The notes under the pieces: generated by a model | The model's database searches: none | Seen by the model: the letters and a program-made list of their open reading frames with translations, nothing else | Told to the model about the DNA's origin: nothing | Assembly: GCF_001633165.1 (NCBI RefSeq) | Contig: NZ_CP015418.1 | Location: 972,501-1,036,500 of the forward strand | Reading direction: 5' to 3' | Source: Rhodovulum sulfidophilum DSM 1374 | Lineage (GTDB): Bacteria > Pseudomonadota > Alphaproteobacteria > Rhodobacterales > Rhodobacteraceae | DNA: 64,000 bases | In this document: piece after piece, positions 27,180 through 35,853 of the stretch | Layout of the letters: each line of letters begins with the position of its first letter | Numbering within the stretch: the first letter of the stretch is position 1 | Program-made: the position numbers and the translations under genes

Positions 27180-27524
27180 ATGGTAATTTTTGACAGCACA
27201 TATTTTTCGGTTTCTCAAGGGTGGTTAACCGGGTGGAAGATCAAGGATAAGACCACTGGTGCGATAACAATCCCGAATGCTGCTATGAAATGTCAGATTG
27301 GGTTGGTCTGGATGCAGGTTCGAAGGACGAAGAAGCATCTTTCGCTAAATCGGGATCAATCCGAGGACATGCTGTTCTTCAGTTTTGCCAAGGCCGTCCG
27401 CGATCCAAACAGTGGCGATGGAAAGCTGTGGACGTCGCTAGAACCGGACGCATTGGCCGATCTGCTAATTTCAGAAGCAAACAAGACTGCTCGCGATCCA
27501 TTCCATACCCCGAGCTGGTGGTAG
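27180..27524 (+). CDS. hypothetical protein
   Basis: 114 residues (MVIFDSTYFSVSQGWLTGWK, later SEDMLFFSFAKAVRDPNSGD and EPDALADLLISEANKTARDP). AT-richer than its surroundings and with normal amino-acid composition, so probably coding, but no family is recognised. It lies between two repeat clusters. Confidence 0.4.
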   Translation: MVIFDSTYFSVSQGWLTGWKIKDKTTGAITIPNAAMKCQIGLVWMQVRRTKKHLSLNRDQSEDMLFFSFAKAVRDPNSGDGKLWTSLEPDALADLLISEANKTARDPFHTPSWW

Positions 27525-28025
27525 TCTGAAACATTACCGATCAAATATCGAGCTTATCAACACCAAGACATCCTCTTTCATACCCCATGCATCACGCAGT
27601 ATCCGTCATTCTGGGCTCGGAGCGGACCTGCGGCGGCGCAGCTTGGAGCTGGAGCCCCTCTGGCCGCCCGCTCGGGCGCTCTCTGCCGCTTGCTGCCGTC
27701 CGCCAACATTCAGCGTTCCGGCGCCCGTAGCCCTAAAGGTCGCAAAGCGGCCTTTCGTCCCGGTTGCGGCGTGCCTTGTGGCCGCCAAGGTTCAGAGAAT
27801 GTACAAACCTCGCAATCAGAGGAGCCAGCCGTTGAAGATCCGTTTACCTTCAGCAGTGAAGCTGATGACGCAGGATTCGAGTAGGCCCGGTATCGTGGCA
27901 TGCCCTGCAATTTAACATCCTCTGACAAATGTTACGTCAGCTCGCCGATGAAGCCATCTATATGAATATCACGCGGAATGGCCAACGTGCTGTCCGATGC
28001 TGAACGCGGCGCGGCAATTTCCTAG
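27525..28025. repeat. intergenic stretch with a third copy of the dispersed repeat
   Basis: About 27610-27800 repeats the blocks of the 26600-27075 cluster (gagcggacctgcggcg, aagcggcctttcgtcccggttg, ggccgccaaggttcagagaa). The rest is AT-richer and holds no convincing gene. Confidence 0.4.
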
Positions 28026-29657
28026 TCAATAGAAAATAGTGCGAATGCCCACAACGAACTGTGACCGGCGCACATAGATGCAACGCGCGATGAAGGCGAA
28101 GAATGAGACCGTCAACGTTAAGAGCGTGGCTTGAAGCGCCTCCGACATCCTTGTCCAGATCGTTGCGCGGCGAACGAAACCATTGTAGGTCATCGACGTG
28201 TATATTCCGTCCACATAAACCGAACGACCATTCAATGAAAGCAAAAAATCCCCATATGCACTAAAGTTACCATTGCCAATATTTGCCTCTCTTTCTCCTT
28301 CGAGAATTATCCCGCCACTTGATCCCATCGAGTTGAACCACGTCGCCTTTTTTTGGAATTTATTTGCCTTTTGAGGGTCGGGGGTGGCGATCATATACCC
28401 CATACCTGGCTCAATAGATATCGAGAGCGGATGGGTCGAAAAAAACAATGGATCCGTGCTTTGCGGTCGTATCTTTAGTAAAAGGCTTGGCGCGCCTGCC
28501 GCCTCATCGTTAATATCAATGCTTCGGCACGACAACTCCCTGTCATAGTCTATAGGTTTCGGGGTGAATTTGAGCAAGCTTTCATCACCATCGATATCTA
28601 TTGAAAATTGAACTGGCGCGACCCTATATCCGACGTTCGCGTACTTTTGTCCACTTGGTGCGAAATTCGTTGCGCTAATAAGTAGATTAAAATCTCTCCC
28701 CTTTGCGGTGAACTTCTGGCCACTCATAAAGAAACTGCTTATATTGAATGGCCCTTCATCCGCATCTAATCCCACGTAGTATTGAGAAACACCGTTTCCG
28801 CTAGTAGTGTAACTCACCTCACTGGCGTCAAGGGAAGCCCAAGTAGAATAATTATCTGATCTAATGGAAAATCTATCAACTCCTTGAGCTGAAATAATTG
28901 GATTTTGCAGGGTTGATCGGAGAGCTGATTCGAGATCCAGGCAGTCTGGCACGAAAAATGCCTCGATGTTAAGACGGTATGGCGGCTGAGAAGACGCGCT
29001 TGCAGTGAAATTTTCTCCGGCGCGAAACTGAAGGTCCTCTAGGTTATCGATGTAAATTTGCTCCCTTTCTGGGTGTGCCAAAATTTCGAGATTCGAACTT
29101 CTACTTATGTGGGCCTTTATGAGTTCAGGCCGATGTACGAAGAATATCTGAAGAGCAGAAAGCTCGAAAGACGCGATAGCGCCACAAACAATAAGAACTT
29201 TAACCCCTGAGCTCAATCTTCTCGATTGAGCTCGAAAGAAGGCGAAAGACGCAGAGATCGTGAATATGGTGAACGCCGATCCAAGAAGATTATAAATACC
29301 GCTGCGCCCAAAGCCGATCCAAACAGATCTTGCCATTATCGCGTCAATTGCACATAGGCCGATAAAAGAGCATGCGATTGATAGGCCCAAAGGCCAGAGC
29401 CCAAGTCCTCTGATTGATAGAGTTAATATGGAGGCCATCCCGACGAAGATTATGCCAGATACAAACCACAGCGTATAATCTGATGATAGCTGAGTGGCGG
29501 CTAGAAAAACATTTGTCAGGAGGCCATATTCTTCCTCAGGTGAATTTATTGATCGAATTGCCGACTCTATATTCCGGCCCTGCATAACGACAAGTACGTA
29601 TGCGATTGACAATGCCGCATTCGTTAAGATCGACTCTCGCTTGTCTTTGAGAAACAT
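28026..29657 (-). CDS. orphan membrane protein with large extracytoplasmic domain
   Basis: 543 residues from the ATG placed eight bases after ggagg (MFLKDKRESI). The N-terminal third has about five transmembrane helices (ILTNAALSIAYVLVVMQG, YTLWFVSGIIFVGMASILTL, LGLSIACSFIGLCAIDAIM, SAFTIFTISASFAFF, GVKVLIVCGAIASFE). A large beta-rich domain (about 200-490) follows, then one last helix (LQATLLTLTVSFFAFIARCI) and a basic tail. No family is recognised. GC is clearly lower than in the backbone, pointing to foreign origin. No partner gene is adjacent on the same strand. Confidence 0.65.
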   Translation of the reverse strand: MFLKDKRESILTNAALSIAYVLVVMQGRNIESAIRSINSPEEEYGLLTNVFLAATQLSSDYTLWFVSGIIFVGMASILTLSIRGLGLWPLGLSIACSFIGLCAIDAIMARSVWIGFGRSGIYNLLGSAFTIFTISASFAFFRAQSRRLSSGVKVLIVCGAIASFELSALQIFFVHRPELIKAHISRSSNLEILAHPEREQIYIDNLEDLQFRAGENFTASASSQPPYRLNIEAFFVPDCLDLESALRSTLQNPIISAQGVDRFSIRSDNYSTWASLDASEVSYTTSGNGVSQYYVGLDADEGPFNISSFFMSGQKFTAKGRDFNLLISATNFAPSGQKYANVGYRVAPVQFSIDIDGDESLLKFTPKPIDYDRELSCRSIDINDEAAGAPSLLLKIRPQSTDPLFFSTHPLSISIEPGMGYMIATPDPQKANKFQKKATWFNSMGSSGGIILEGEREANIGNGNFSAYGDFLLSLNGRSVYVDGIYTSMTYNGFVRRATIWTRMSEALQATLLTLTVSFFAFIARCIYVRRSQFVVGIRTIFY

Positions 29658-29947
29658 TCGCATCACCTCCACACGCATTCCGCCGAGGGGCGCCATTTGG
29701 GATAACGTGTCCAGTTTTTATCCCTGTTTTTTTTAATTTTCGCAACTCTGTGCTCACGGCATCGCGTTGGCGATGGTGGAGGTGCGGTGAGCCCTGGCCA
29801 AATGGATCTAACGACTTGGCGCATATGATCAACGTTGGGGCGAGAGGGTATCCGTCGAGACTTCAGAGATCCTGCCGACTCGACGTCAAGGGGCGGCGAA
29901 GGTCCGGTTTAGGGAAGCCCGACCGAGGCCTGGGAACGGTCGCGAAA
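29658..29947. other. intergenic stretch, no gene recognised
   Basis: Between the membrane-protein gene and insertion sequence B. Contains a long T-rich run near 29726-29740 and otherwise only short frames. Probably the promoter region of the membrane protein plus IS flank. Confidence 0.3.
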
Positions 29948-29969
29948 GTCCTGTGTGGATGGCTCCCGC

Positions 29970-30191
29970 ATAGCAAGTCGTAAATGATCTCGCGCACCTT
30001 TTCAGAAGCAGTCTTGTGTCCGGCCTGTTTGCGCGGTTCACACCGCTGGCCCTGATGGGATCCGCAGATCAGGTTCCTATCTGCTTTGCGGGCAATTTCG
30101 CCCGGGACATTCGGCGGAGCTTCCTGATCGTTGCGGCTGAAGGGTACACCATCACATCGTCGGTCTTGCTATCTCGCTGTTTCGGTATGTC
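29970..30191 (-). ncRNA. candidate bridge RNA region of IS copy B
   Basis: Non-coding 3' end of the element sharing ordered blocks with copy A (gtccggcctgtttgcg near 30018, ccctgatg, tccgca, gacattc). The blocks are separated by diverged bases, as expected if guide loops changed while the scaffold was kept. Assignment as a bridge RNA rests on knowledge of IS110-family elements; no structure was computed. Confidence 0.4.
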
Positions 30192-31211
30192 TCAGGCTGT
30201 GTGAGGTCGGTAGGATTCGTTCCTGGTCAGCACCGCCCACATGATCCGCGCCGTCTTGTTCGCCATGGCGACGGTCGCGAGCCGGGCAGGCTTCCTCTGC
30301 AGCAGCTTCGTCAGCCAGGGATCGGCACGCTCCGGATGGTTGGAGACCTGCCGCACACGCGATGTCATGCCGACGACGATAAGCTGACGCAGATACCGAT
30401 CGCCCATCTTGGTGATCTTCCCTAAGCGCTCCTTGCCACCGCTGGAGTGGTTGCGCGGTGTCAGACCAAGCCACGCCGCAAATTCCCGCCCACTCTTGAA
30501 CTGGTGACCCGATCCGATCGTGGCGGCCACGGCCGAGGCGGTGACCGGCCCAACTCCGGGAATGCTCTGCAGGAGTTGCGCCTGGCGGCTGAGACGAGCC
30601 TGGATACGCATCGTGATCTCGTACCAGCGAAAGCGGTTGTGGAGCTCGACCAGCTGACGGCTGAGGACCCGCAGAACGTCCTGGGCGAGCTCGGGGAACC
30701 CGGACTGCTTGCCCTCGATGATCCCTTTCGCAAAATCGATGGCCCGCGCGACGCCCCGAGCGATGGCGATCCCGAACTCCGCGGCCAGGCTTCGGAGCAT
30801 GTTGATCAACTGAGTGCGCTGTCGAACCACGAAGTCCCGTGCGCGATGCAAGGAGAGAAGCGCCTGCTGGTCCTCGGACTTGATCTCGACAAACCGCATC
30901 GTCGGCCGCGTCACGGCCTCGCAAATGGCTTCTGCATCGACCGCATCGGACTTGCCCCGTTTCACGTAGGGTTTGACGTACATCGGCGGCATCAGCCGGA
31001 CAGTATGACCGAGCTTCGTAAGCTCACGGCCCCAGTGGTGGCTCGATGCGCAGGCTTCGATGCCGATGAGGCAGGGCGGCAGTCGCTCGAAGAACGCCAG
31101 CACCTGCGCCCGGCGTAAAGGCCGATTGAAGGCGACCTCTCCGGTCTCGGTAACTCCGTGGACATGAAAGATGTTCTTGGCCAGGTCGAGGCCGACAGTG
31201 GTAACTTGCAT
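30192..31211 (-). CDS. IS110-family transposase (DEDD recombinase), copy B
   Basis: 339 residues, same length as copy A and clearly homologous but diverged. DEDD domain: GLDLAKNIFHVHG, GIEACASSHHW, KSDAVDAEAI. C-terminal domain: SIPGVGPVTASAVAATIGSG and the serine region HSSGGKERLGK. Intact and likely active. ATG follows gaggagccacccc. Catalyses cut-out and integration of its element, guided by its RNA. Confidence 0.92.
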   Translation of the reverse strand: MQVTTVGLDLAKNIFHVHGVTETGEVAFNRPLRRAQVLAFFERLPPCLIGIEACASSHHWGRELTKLGHTVRLMPPMYVKPYVKRGKSDAVDAEAICEAVTRPTMRFVEIKSEDQQALLSLHRARDFVVRQRTQLINMLRSLAAEFGIAIARGVARAIDFAKGIIEGKQSGFPELAQDVLRVLSRQLVELHNRFRWYEITMRIQARLSRQAQLLQSIPGVGPVTASAVAATIGSGHQFKSGREFAAWLGLTPRNHSSGGKERLGKITKMGDRYLRQLIVVGMTSRVRQVSNHPERADPWLTKLLQRKPARLATVAMANKTARIMWAVLTRNESYRPHTA

Positions 31212-31304
31212 GGGGTGGCTCCTCTCAATTGCAGATTCTGACACCTGCAGTATGGCGCATCGCGACGCCGGGAGCGGGAGCCATCCACCCCATCTGCTAC
31301 CCGC

Positions 31305-31545
31305 TCTTATGTCCCACACAGCCGCCCGGTCAGCGCCACCAGTTCCCGCTCCTCGGCTGCGGACTGCACCAAGCCGTAGCTCGCGGCGATCCGCCGGAAC
31401 CGCGGGACATACTGGCAGCGGAGCCCCGGATCCGGCGGCAACCAGTCGAGCGGCCCGCGCGCGTCTTTCGAGCGGTCCGCCGACGCGCTGACGAGCAGCA
31501 GGTTGACCGGATCGCGGGCGCCCCCAAGATCCGGTTAAACGCCGA
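31305..31545 (-). pseudogene. phage HNH-endonuclease-like protein, C-terminal fragment
   Basis: About 75 codons without a start: DPVNLLLVSASADRSKDARG, PLDWLPPDPGLRCQYVPRFR, then RIAASYGLVQSAAEERELVAL and a stop. The NLLLVSASxNRSKGxRGPxDW pattern is the C-terminal part of HNH nuclease-like proteins of Rhodobacteraceae phages. The upstream part is missing; insertion sequence B starts just past its stop. Confidence 0.45.
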
Positions 31546-31560
31546 CCGGGCCGGGGGAAC

Positions 31561-32376
31561 TCATACGAGCCCCACCCTGACCTCGCGATTGGCGATGATC
31601 AACTCCCGCGCGGGGGTCGCGCCGCCCTTCGAGACCGAGTAAGTCAGCCGCACCTCCTCGATCAGGAAGGCGCCGAACAGATCGCGGATTTCGGGCCGGT
31701 CGTTGATCGACAGCAGGAAGGCGCCCTTGATCCGGCCCAGGCGCTCGGCCAGCTCGGCGAACTGGTCGCGGTCGAAGAGCCCCTTGCCGTAATCGTCCTC
31801 GCCACCCCAATAGGGCGGATCGAGATAGAACAGCGCCTGCGGGCCGTCATAGCGCGCCAGCACCTCCTGCCAGGGCAGGTTCTCGAAGACCACGCCATCG
31901 AGCCGGGCATGGGCGGCGTCCAGCAGCGGGCCGATCCGGGCCAGGCTGAAGCGCGGCCCGCAGCCAGGCTGCACGGCGAAAACCCCGCCGAGCTGGCCGC
32001 CGAAGGCCAGCCGCTGCAGGTAGAGAAACCGCGCGGCACGTTCCAGATCGGTCAGCGTGGCGGGATCGCAGGCCCGGAGCCGCTCGAACTCGCGGCGCGA
32101 GGTGATCTGGAACCGCATCACCTCCATCAGCTGCGGATAATGGCGCTGCAACACGCGGAAGAGATTGGTGATCTCGCCGTTCAGATCGTTCGCCACCTCC
32201 AGACGCGGGCGCCAGCTTCGGCGCAGGAAGACCCCGCCCATGCCGAGGAAGGGCTCGACATAGGTGCGGTGCGGGATCGCCTCGATCCGCTCGATGATCC
32301 GCCGGTGCAGGGCCTTCTTGCCGCCCATCCAGGGGGCGACGGGGGTTGCGGGGACGGTTTTTCGCATTTCGTTCAT
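31561..32376 (-). CDS. phage DNA adenine methylase (Dam, D12 class)
   Basis: 271 residues from the ATG of MNEMRKTVPATPVAPWMGGK. Motif I for SAM binding is VEPFLGMGGVF; motif IV DPPYWG supplies the catalytic DPPY; the PWMGGK start is the first D12 signature. The domain order is that of alpha-class Dam methylases. It methylates the N6 of adenine, probably to protect phage DNA or to alter expression. It lies in the lysis-packaging relic of the prophage. Confidence 0.85.
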   Translation of the reverse strand: MNEMRKTVPATPVAPWMGGKKALHRRIIERIEAIPHRTYVEPFLGMGGVFLRRSWRPRLEVANDLNGEITNLFRVLQRHYPQLMEVMRFQITSRREFERLRACDPATLTDLERAARFLYLQRLAFGGQLGGVFAVQPGCGPRFSLARIGPLLDAAHARLDGVVFENLPWQEVLARYDGPQALFYLDPPYWGGEDDYGKGLFDRDQFAELAERLGRIKGAFLLSINDRPEIRDLFGAFLIEEVRLTYSVSKGGATPARELIIANREVRVGLV

Positions 32377-32526
32377 GTCAGGAACCTGTTCTAGGTCCGC
32401 CCGCTCTCGCGAGAGCCGGGCGACAGATTCCCTCTCGGGTGTCGGCGCAGTTTCTGTTGACGCAGGCTGCGTGGTGAGGCGGTGCTGCAACACCGCCTTG
32501 CCCCCGCCCGAAAGCGGGGGGAACTC

Positions 32527-32868
32527 TCAGGCCCGGCGGCGCGTGACCGCTTCGCCGATCCGCCGCCCGATCCGCCGCCCGATCTCGCCCGGCGAGGGGG
32601 CGATCCATCCGATCAGCGCGACCAGCACGATCCAGGGCGGAATGACATTGACGATGACGGTGTCGACGCGGTCGGCGCGGAGGCGGTTCTCGGATTGCTC
32701 CTGGCGGATCTCGCGGGCGCGGGGCCGGACGATGCTGGGCGCGTTCTCGACCTTCTGGCCCTGCACGTTTTCGGCCCCGGCCTGGACATTCGCGGCGACG
32801 TTGGGGCCGAGCGGCACCGGCAGCCCACCGCATCCGGCCAGCAGCAGCGCCGCGAGGAGCGCCCTCAT
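32527..32868 (-). CDS. phage lipoprotein with C-terminal membrane helix (lysis region)
   Basis: 113 residues. A lipoprotein signal (MRALLAALLLAGCGG) gives a lipid-anchored N-terminus; residues 20-75 are a Gln/Asn/Arg-rich helical region; a hydrophobic helix (VIVNVIPPWIVLVALIGWIA) and a basic tail with tandem GRRIGRRIG end it. Located right after the lysozyme part of the next gene (atga overlap), so a spanin- or holin-type lysis role is likely. A truncated near-identical copy lies at 23428-23580. Confidence 0.6.
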   Translation of the reverse strand: MRALLAALLLAGCGGLPVPLGPNVAANVQAGAENVQGQKVENAPSIVRPRAREIRQEQSENRLRADRVDTVIVNVIPPWIVLVALIGWIAPSPGEIGRRIGRRIGEAVTRRRA

Positions 32869-33377
32869 GCGCTGCCCCAGCGAAACGGGACATCGGCCGG
32901 AACGCCGTCGAGCCCCTCATGGCAGAGCTGGCGGGCCTTGTTGCGGCGGATCAGGAGGCCGCGAATGCCCTTGCCGCCCGCGAAACGCCAGCGCGGAAGC
33001 TCGTCGCAGGCGCCGCGCAGATCGCCCGCATTGAGCTTGCGGATCAGGGTCGAGCGCGCGGCCGCGCCGAGGCCGACATTATAGGCCCAGTCGAGGATCG
33101 CGACATAGGTGCGGTCGGGGATCTCGACCTCGTACCAGCTGCCGAAGGCGGCGATATCGCCGGTGAAGCGGATGACATCGGCCACCGCCTCGCAATAGAT
33201 CGCGAACGGGTCGTGATAGGTCGGGTCGAGCCGCCGCTTGGCCGCCAGCTCCGGCGCGAGCCGCTCCCAGGCGTCCCGCCCCTCGGCGCTCATCCAGTCG
33301 GGTGCCTCGGGCACCGGGACCGTCTGGTCGGCCTTCATCGGCACGACATTGTCGAGCTTCGGCTTCTGACCGCGCAT
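32865..33377 (-). pseudogene. chimera: terminase small subunit head joined to lysozyme tail
   Basis: One open frame of 170 residues. Residues 1 to about 84 (MRGQKPKLDNVVPMKADQTV, then PDWMSAEGRDAWERLAPELA and IRFTGDIAAFGSWYEVE) are the N-terminus of a P27-like terminase small subunit. From about residue 85 (PDRTYVAILDWAYNVGLGAA, STLIRKLNAGDLRGACDELP RW, GLLIRRNKARQLC) it is the C-terminus of a GH24-type phage lysozyme. In an intact phage these genes are separated by the large terminase, head and tail genes, so a deletion removed the whole structural module and left the frame open. The lysozyme catalytic Glu lies in the missing part, so enzyme activity is not expected. Confidence 0.72.
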
Positions 33378-33496
33378 CGGACCTCCCTAAGGGGCTTATG
33401 TTCGTGGGCTTTTTTTGCCAATTCGGCCCGCGCAACAGGAAAGCTCCCATGCGCGGTTCCCGAGGGGGGCCGTCGATTTTTGGACACCCCCCGGTG

Positions 33497-33880
33497 TCAG
33501 TTGCGCCCGAGAACCTCGCGGGCGGTCTTGCGGCTGTGGCAGCTCTTGCAGAGCGCCTGCCAGTTCGAGCGATCCCAGAACTTTGCCCGGTCGCCCTCGT
33601 GGCGCGCGATGTGATCGACCTCGGTGGCCGGGGTCACCAGCCCGAGCCCCGCGCAATCGACGCAGAGCGGGTTGGCCTCGAGGAAGGCGGCGCGCGCGGT
33701 CTTCCAGGCGGGGCTGGCATAGAGCTTCGAGCGGCGCCGGATCTCCTCGGCCGTCTTCACCTTCGCCCGCCGCGCGCGGCCCCGGTCGATCCGTTCCGCC
33801 TCGTGCAGCTCGCAGAGCGCGGCGCCAGGCACAGCGAGGTCGTCGCAGCCAGCGGCCGCGCAGAGCTTGCGGATCGTCAT
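33497..33880 (-). CDS. phage HNH endonuclease
   Basis: 127 residues from the ATG of MTIRKLCAAAGC. Zinc-binding Cys pairs (CVDC, CKSC) frame the HNH core: EVDHIARHEGD, then FWDRSNWQALCKSCHSRKTA. HNH nucleases of this size sit immediately upstream of terminase genes and are needed for packaging in many phages. Here the next gene is the terminase small-subunit relic, which agrees. Appears complete. Confidence 0.85.
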   Translation of the reverse strand: MTIRKLCAAAGCDDLAVPGAALCELHEAERIDRGRARRAKVKTAEEIRRRSKLYASPAWKTARAAFLEANPLCVDCAGLGLVTPATEVDHIARHEGDRAKFWDRSNWQALCKSCHSRKTAREVLGRN

Positions 33881-34042
33881 GGATGAGGCCTCCCGGAACG
33901 CAAAGCGCCCGCAGCGGGGGTTCCGCTCCGGGCGCAGGTTGGGTGACGGCAATATGTCAACGGGGCTAGAGAAACGTCAAGAAAAAAGTTTCCGGGGTGA
34001 GGCTGGCCGCTACAGGACGTGACTGGGAAACGCAGTTCGAGA

Positions 34043-34426
34043 CTATGAAAATAGGGCTTCGAGAGCTGAAACAACTAGCGCCTTATCTGGTCTGGATAGC
34101 ACACTGGTAGTTTTTGCAAACGCAGCCAGCTCACCCGCAAGGTGCGCGTCTATAGCGCCCGTCTTCGTCGCGCCAAACTTCTTGAGCCGATCCTCTCCCA
34201 TCCTAACGACAACAGAAAAGGACACGACTGTTTGGCCGGTCGGCGATCTCGGCAGCCCTGGGACTTGGCCGTCGTCGAGAGCGCAATCGCCACGATAGCC
34301 AGACCCTGAATTCAAGTGAAGAAAAGCGAAGACCGGATCGCCGCCTATCGTGCCAAGGCACAGATGGAACTTCTCTTTTCCCGCCGTAGGACTGTGAAAG
34401 CGGACAACGTCGCCAGCTTCAAACAT
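34043..34426 (-). CDS. candidate toxin paired with Panacea antitoxin
   Basis: 127 residues from the ATG of MFEAGDVVRFHSPTAG. The first 55 residues look like an SH3-type barrel start as in PemK/MazF-like toxins (GDVVRF ... KEKFHLCLG), followed by beta strands (QTVVSFSVVVRMGEDRLKKF) and a helical C-terminus (LSRPDKALVVSALEAL). No catalytic residues can be assigned with confidence. The start lies inside the last codons of the antitoxin gene (8-bp overlap), which is the normal layout of a two-gene toxin-antitoxin operon. Toxin role is inferred from the partner. Confidence 0.55.
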   Translation of the reverse strand: MFEAGDVVRFHSPTAGKEKFHLCLGTIGGDPVFAFLHLNSGSGYRGDCALDDGQVPGLPRSPTGQTVVSFSVVVRMGEDRLKKFGATKTGAIDAHLAGELAAFAKTTSVLSRPDKALVVSALEALFS

Positions 34427-35006
34427 ACGGCGAATATTCCGCGAGCATGGCTGCTTGGTCAAAATTCGGCTCATCGAAGAGCAGGCCGAGTTTCATCTTG
34501 TAGGCGGCCTTCCCCCCATCGTCACGCCACGCATCCACATAGGCGCTGTCCTCATGGGTCAGCTTTCGAATTTGTCCGAAGCCAAGACGGAGCACTATCG
34601 TGAGCGCGTCGTTGAGAGCCTGAATATCGCTCTCCGAGAGGAACTCCTCCGGATCCAACTCTCCGTCTATTGGATAGTAATTCTTGACCTTTTCGTTACG
34701 CTCCACCGTCCTCCAAGGGAGCTTCGCAACACCGGAGTCGCGTAGAGCCTTCAGGTTGCCCTTAAGGAAATCGTACGCCAGAGAAGGCACCGGGCCGTGG
34801 TACATCGCAGTGTAGTTGTCATAGGTAATAGGCCTGCCCCACTCGTTGAGGTGAGCCCGGTCCGCTAGGAAGAGCGTTTTCACAAGGTGGTACTGTGAAA
34901 CAGAAGCTTTTCTCCCGCAAGCTTCCTTCATCACATGATAAAGCGACGCCAAGATACGAGGCACACTCGGCGTCATCGATGCAAACTCTGTGGATTCCGT
35001 GCTCAT
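34419..35006 (-). CDS. Panacea-domain (SocA/DUF4065-like) antitoxin
   Basis: 195 residues from the ATG of MSTESTEF. The body carries the Panacea pattern: helix with YHLVKTLFLADRAHLNEWGR, PITYDNYTAMYHGPVPS, a linker and KLTHEDSAYVDAWRDDGG near the C-terminus. Panacea domains neutralise many unrelated toxins by direct binding and sit next to the toxin gene. Here the gene is first in the operon and overlaps the toxin candidate. It lies in the tRNA-Arg element, where it could stabilise the element. Confidence 0.8.
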   Translation of the reverse strand: MSTESTEFASMTPSVPRILASLYHVMKEACGRKASVSQYHLVKTLFLADRAHLNEWGRPITYDNYTAMYHGPVPSLAYDFLKGNLKALRDSGVAKLPWRTVERNEKVKNYYPIDGELDPEEFLSESDIQALNDALTIVLRLGFGQIRKLTHEDSAYVDAWRDDGGKAAYKMKLGLLFDEPNFDQAAMLAEYSPYV

Positions 35007-35193
35007 CTCATCCGACCCTTCAACGGGTTCCCATATAGCGGACTGTAGCATTATTCCAAGCCGGTGTCAGAAGAGTTGATCGACCGCGATCATGTTGATT
35101 CAATGCGCCTCTCCTCGTGTGGCGCACCGTTCACTGCAACATGGGCGCTTTTGTAGCAGCTCCCCAGGCGGAGGCCGCTCAACTTCCGCTTTG

Positions 35194-35853
35194 TTACGCC
35201 CAAGGCTGCATCGGGGGCATGTCCCGCAAGACCACGACCCGCGCGAACCCGGCTCCCATCAGCGCCGCCTGCACCGCCAGCAGATAGCCCCACCAGTCGA
35301 GATATGCCCGCCGCGCCGCCGCGATCCGGGCGGGCGTCGGACCCCAATGGCAGGGCGTGAAGCGCACCGCGTCCTGGACGATCACGCCCTTGCGGTTACG
35401 GCGGGGGATCGGTTGCCAGCCGTCCGGAAGCTCTGCGCTGTCGCAGGCCCGGCCATAGGCGCGGTGCTGGTTCTGCTGCCACTCGACCGGGCGGAGCCGC
35501 GGGCGGGCATCGGGCATCCAGTCGGGGGTGCGGCCCGCGCGGGCGAGATCCGCGACCAGCGTGGCCGCGTACCAGGGCAGCGTGTTCCGAACCACGGTCG
35601 CGATCAGCTCGGCATCGTCATGCGGGCGGGACCGGCCGCGGCTCGTGTCGACGCGCGTGCCCAGCTGGGCGCGTTCGAGGGCCACATATTCCATGCCGAA
35701 GGGGCGCCAGCCGGTGCCGGCGACCGCTTCGATCTCGTCATGGTCGAGCCGCGCGCATTCGGTGCCGAAAGCCCATTCCAGCGCCTCCCGAACCGGCATC
35801 GCCCGGCGGCTGCGCGGTGTAGGCCGCAGCGGGGAGCGGAGCGCGGCCGTCAT
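35194..35853 (-). CDS. phage-associated hypothetical protein
   Basis: 219 residues from the ATG of MTAALRSPLRPTPRSRRAMP. Contains PVREALEWAFGTECARLDHD, RVDTSRGRSRPHDDAELIAT, then WQQNQHRAYGRACDSAEL and PCHWGPTPARIAAARRAYLD. The family occurs in Rhodobacteraceae prophages next to replication or regulatory genes, but no function is known to me. Start overlaps the preceding stop (atga). Confidence 0.6.
   Translation of the reverse strand: MTAALRSPLRPTPRSRRAMPVREALEWAFGTECARLDHDEIEAVAGTGWRPFGMEYVALERAQLGTRVDTSRGRSRPHDDAELIATVVRNTLPWYAATLVADLARAGRTPDWMPDARPRLRPVEWQQNQHRAYGRACDSAELPDGWQPIPRRNRKGVIVQDAVRFTPCHWGPTPARIAAARRAYLDWWGYLLAVQAALMGAGFARVVVLRDMPPMQPWA

Larger units (their letters stand above)
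29948..31295 (-). mobile_element. IS110-family (IS1111 group) insertion sequence, copy B
   Basis: A 1.35-kb element with a 15-bp subterminal inverted repeat, gtggatggctcccgc at 29955-29969 and its reverse complement at 31274-31288. Architecture matches copy A: one transposase gene on the minus strand, about 220 bp of conserved non-coding DNA on its 3' side and about 80 bp on its 5' side. It lies beside the 3' end of a phage HNH gene. Boundaries are accurate to about 10 bp. Confidence 0.75.

Noticed and set aside
26600..27800. Repeat cluster as a CRISPR array
   Set aside because: Units are long, diverged and irregularly spaced; there are no short identical repeats with uniform spacers. No CRISPR array is visible anywhere in the window.
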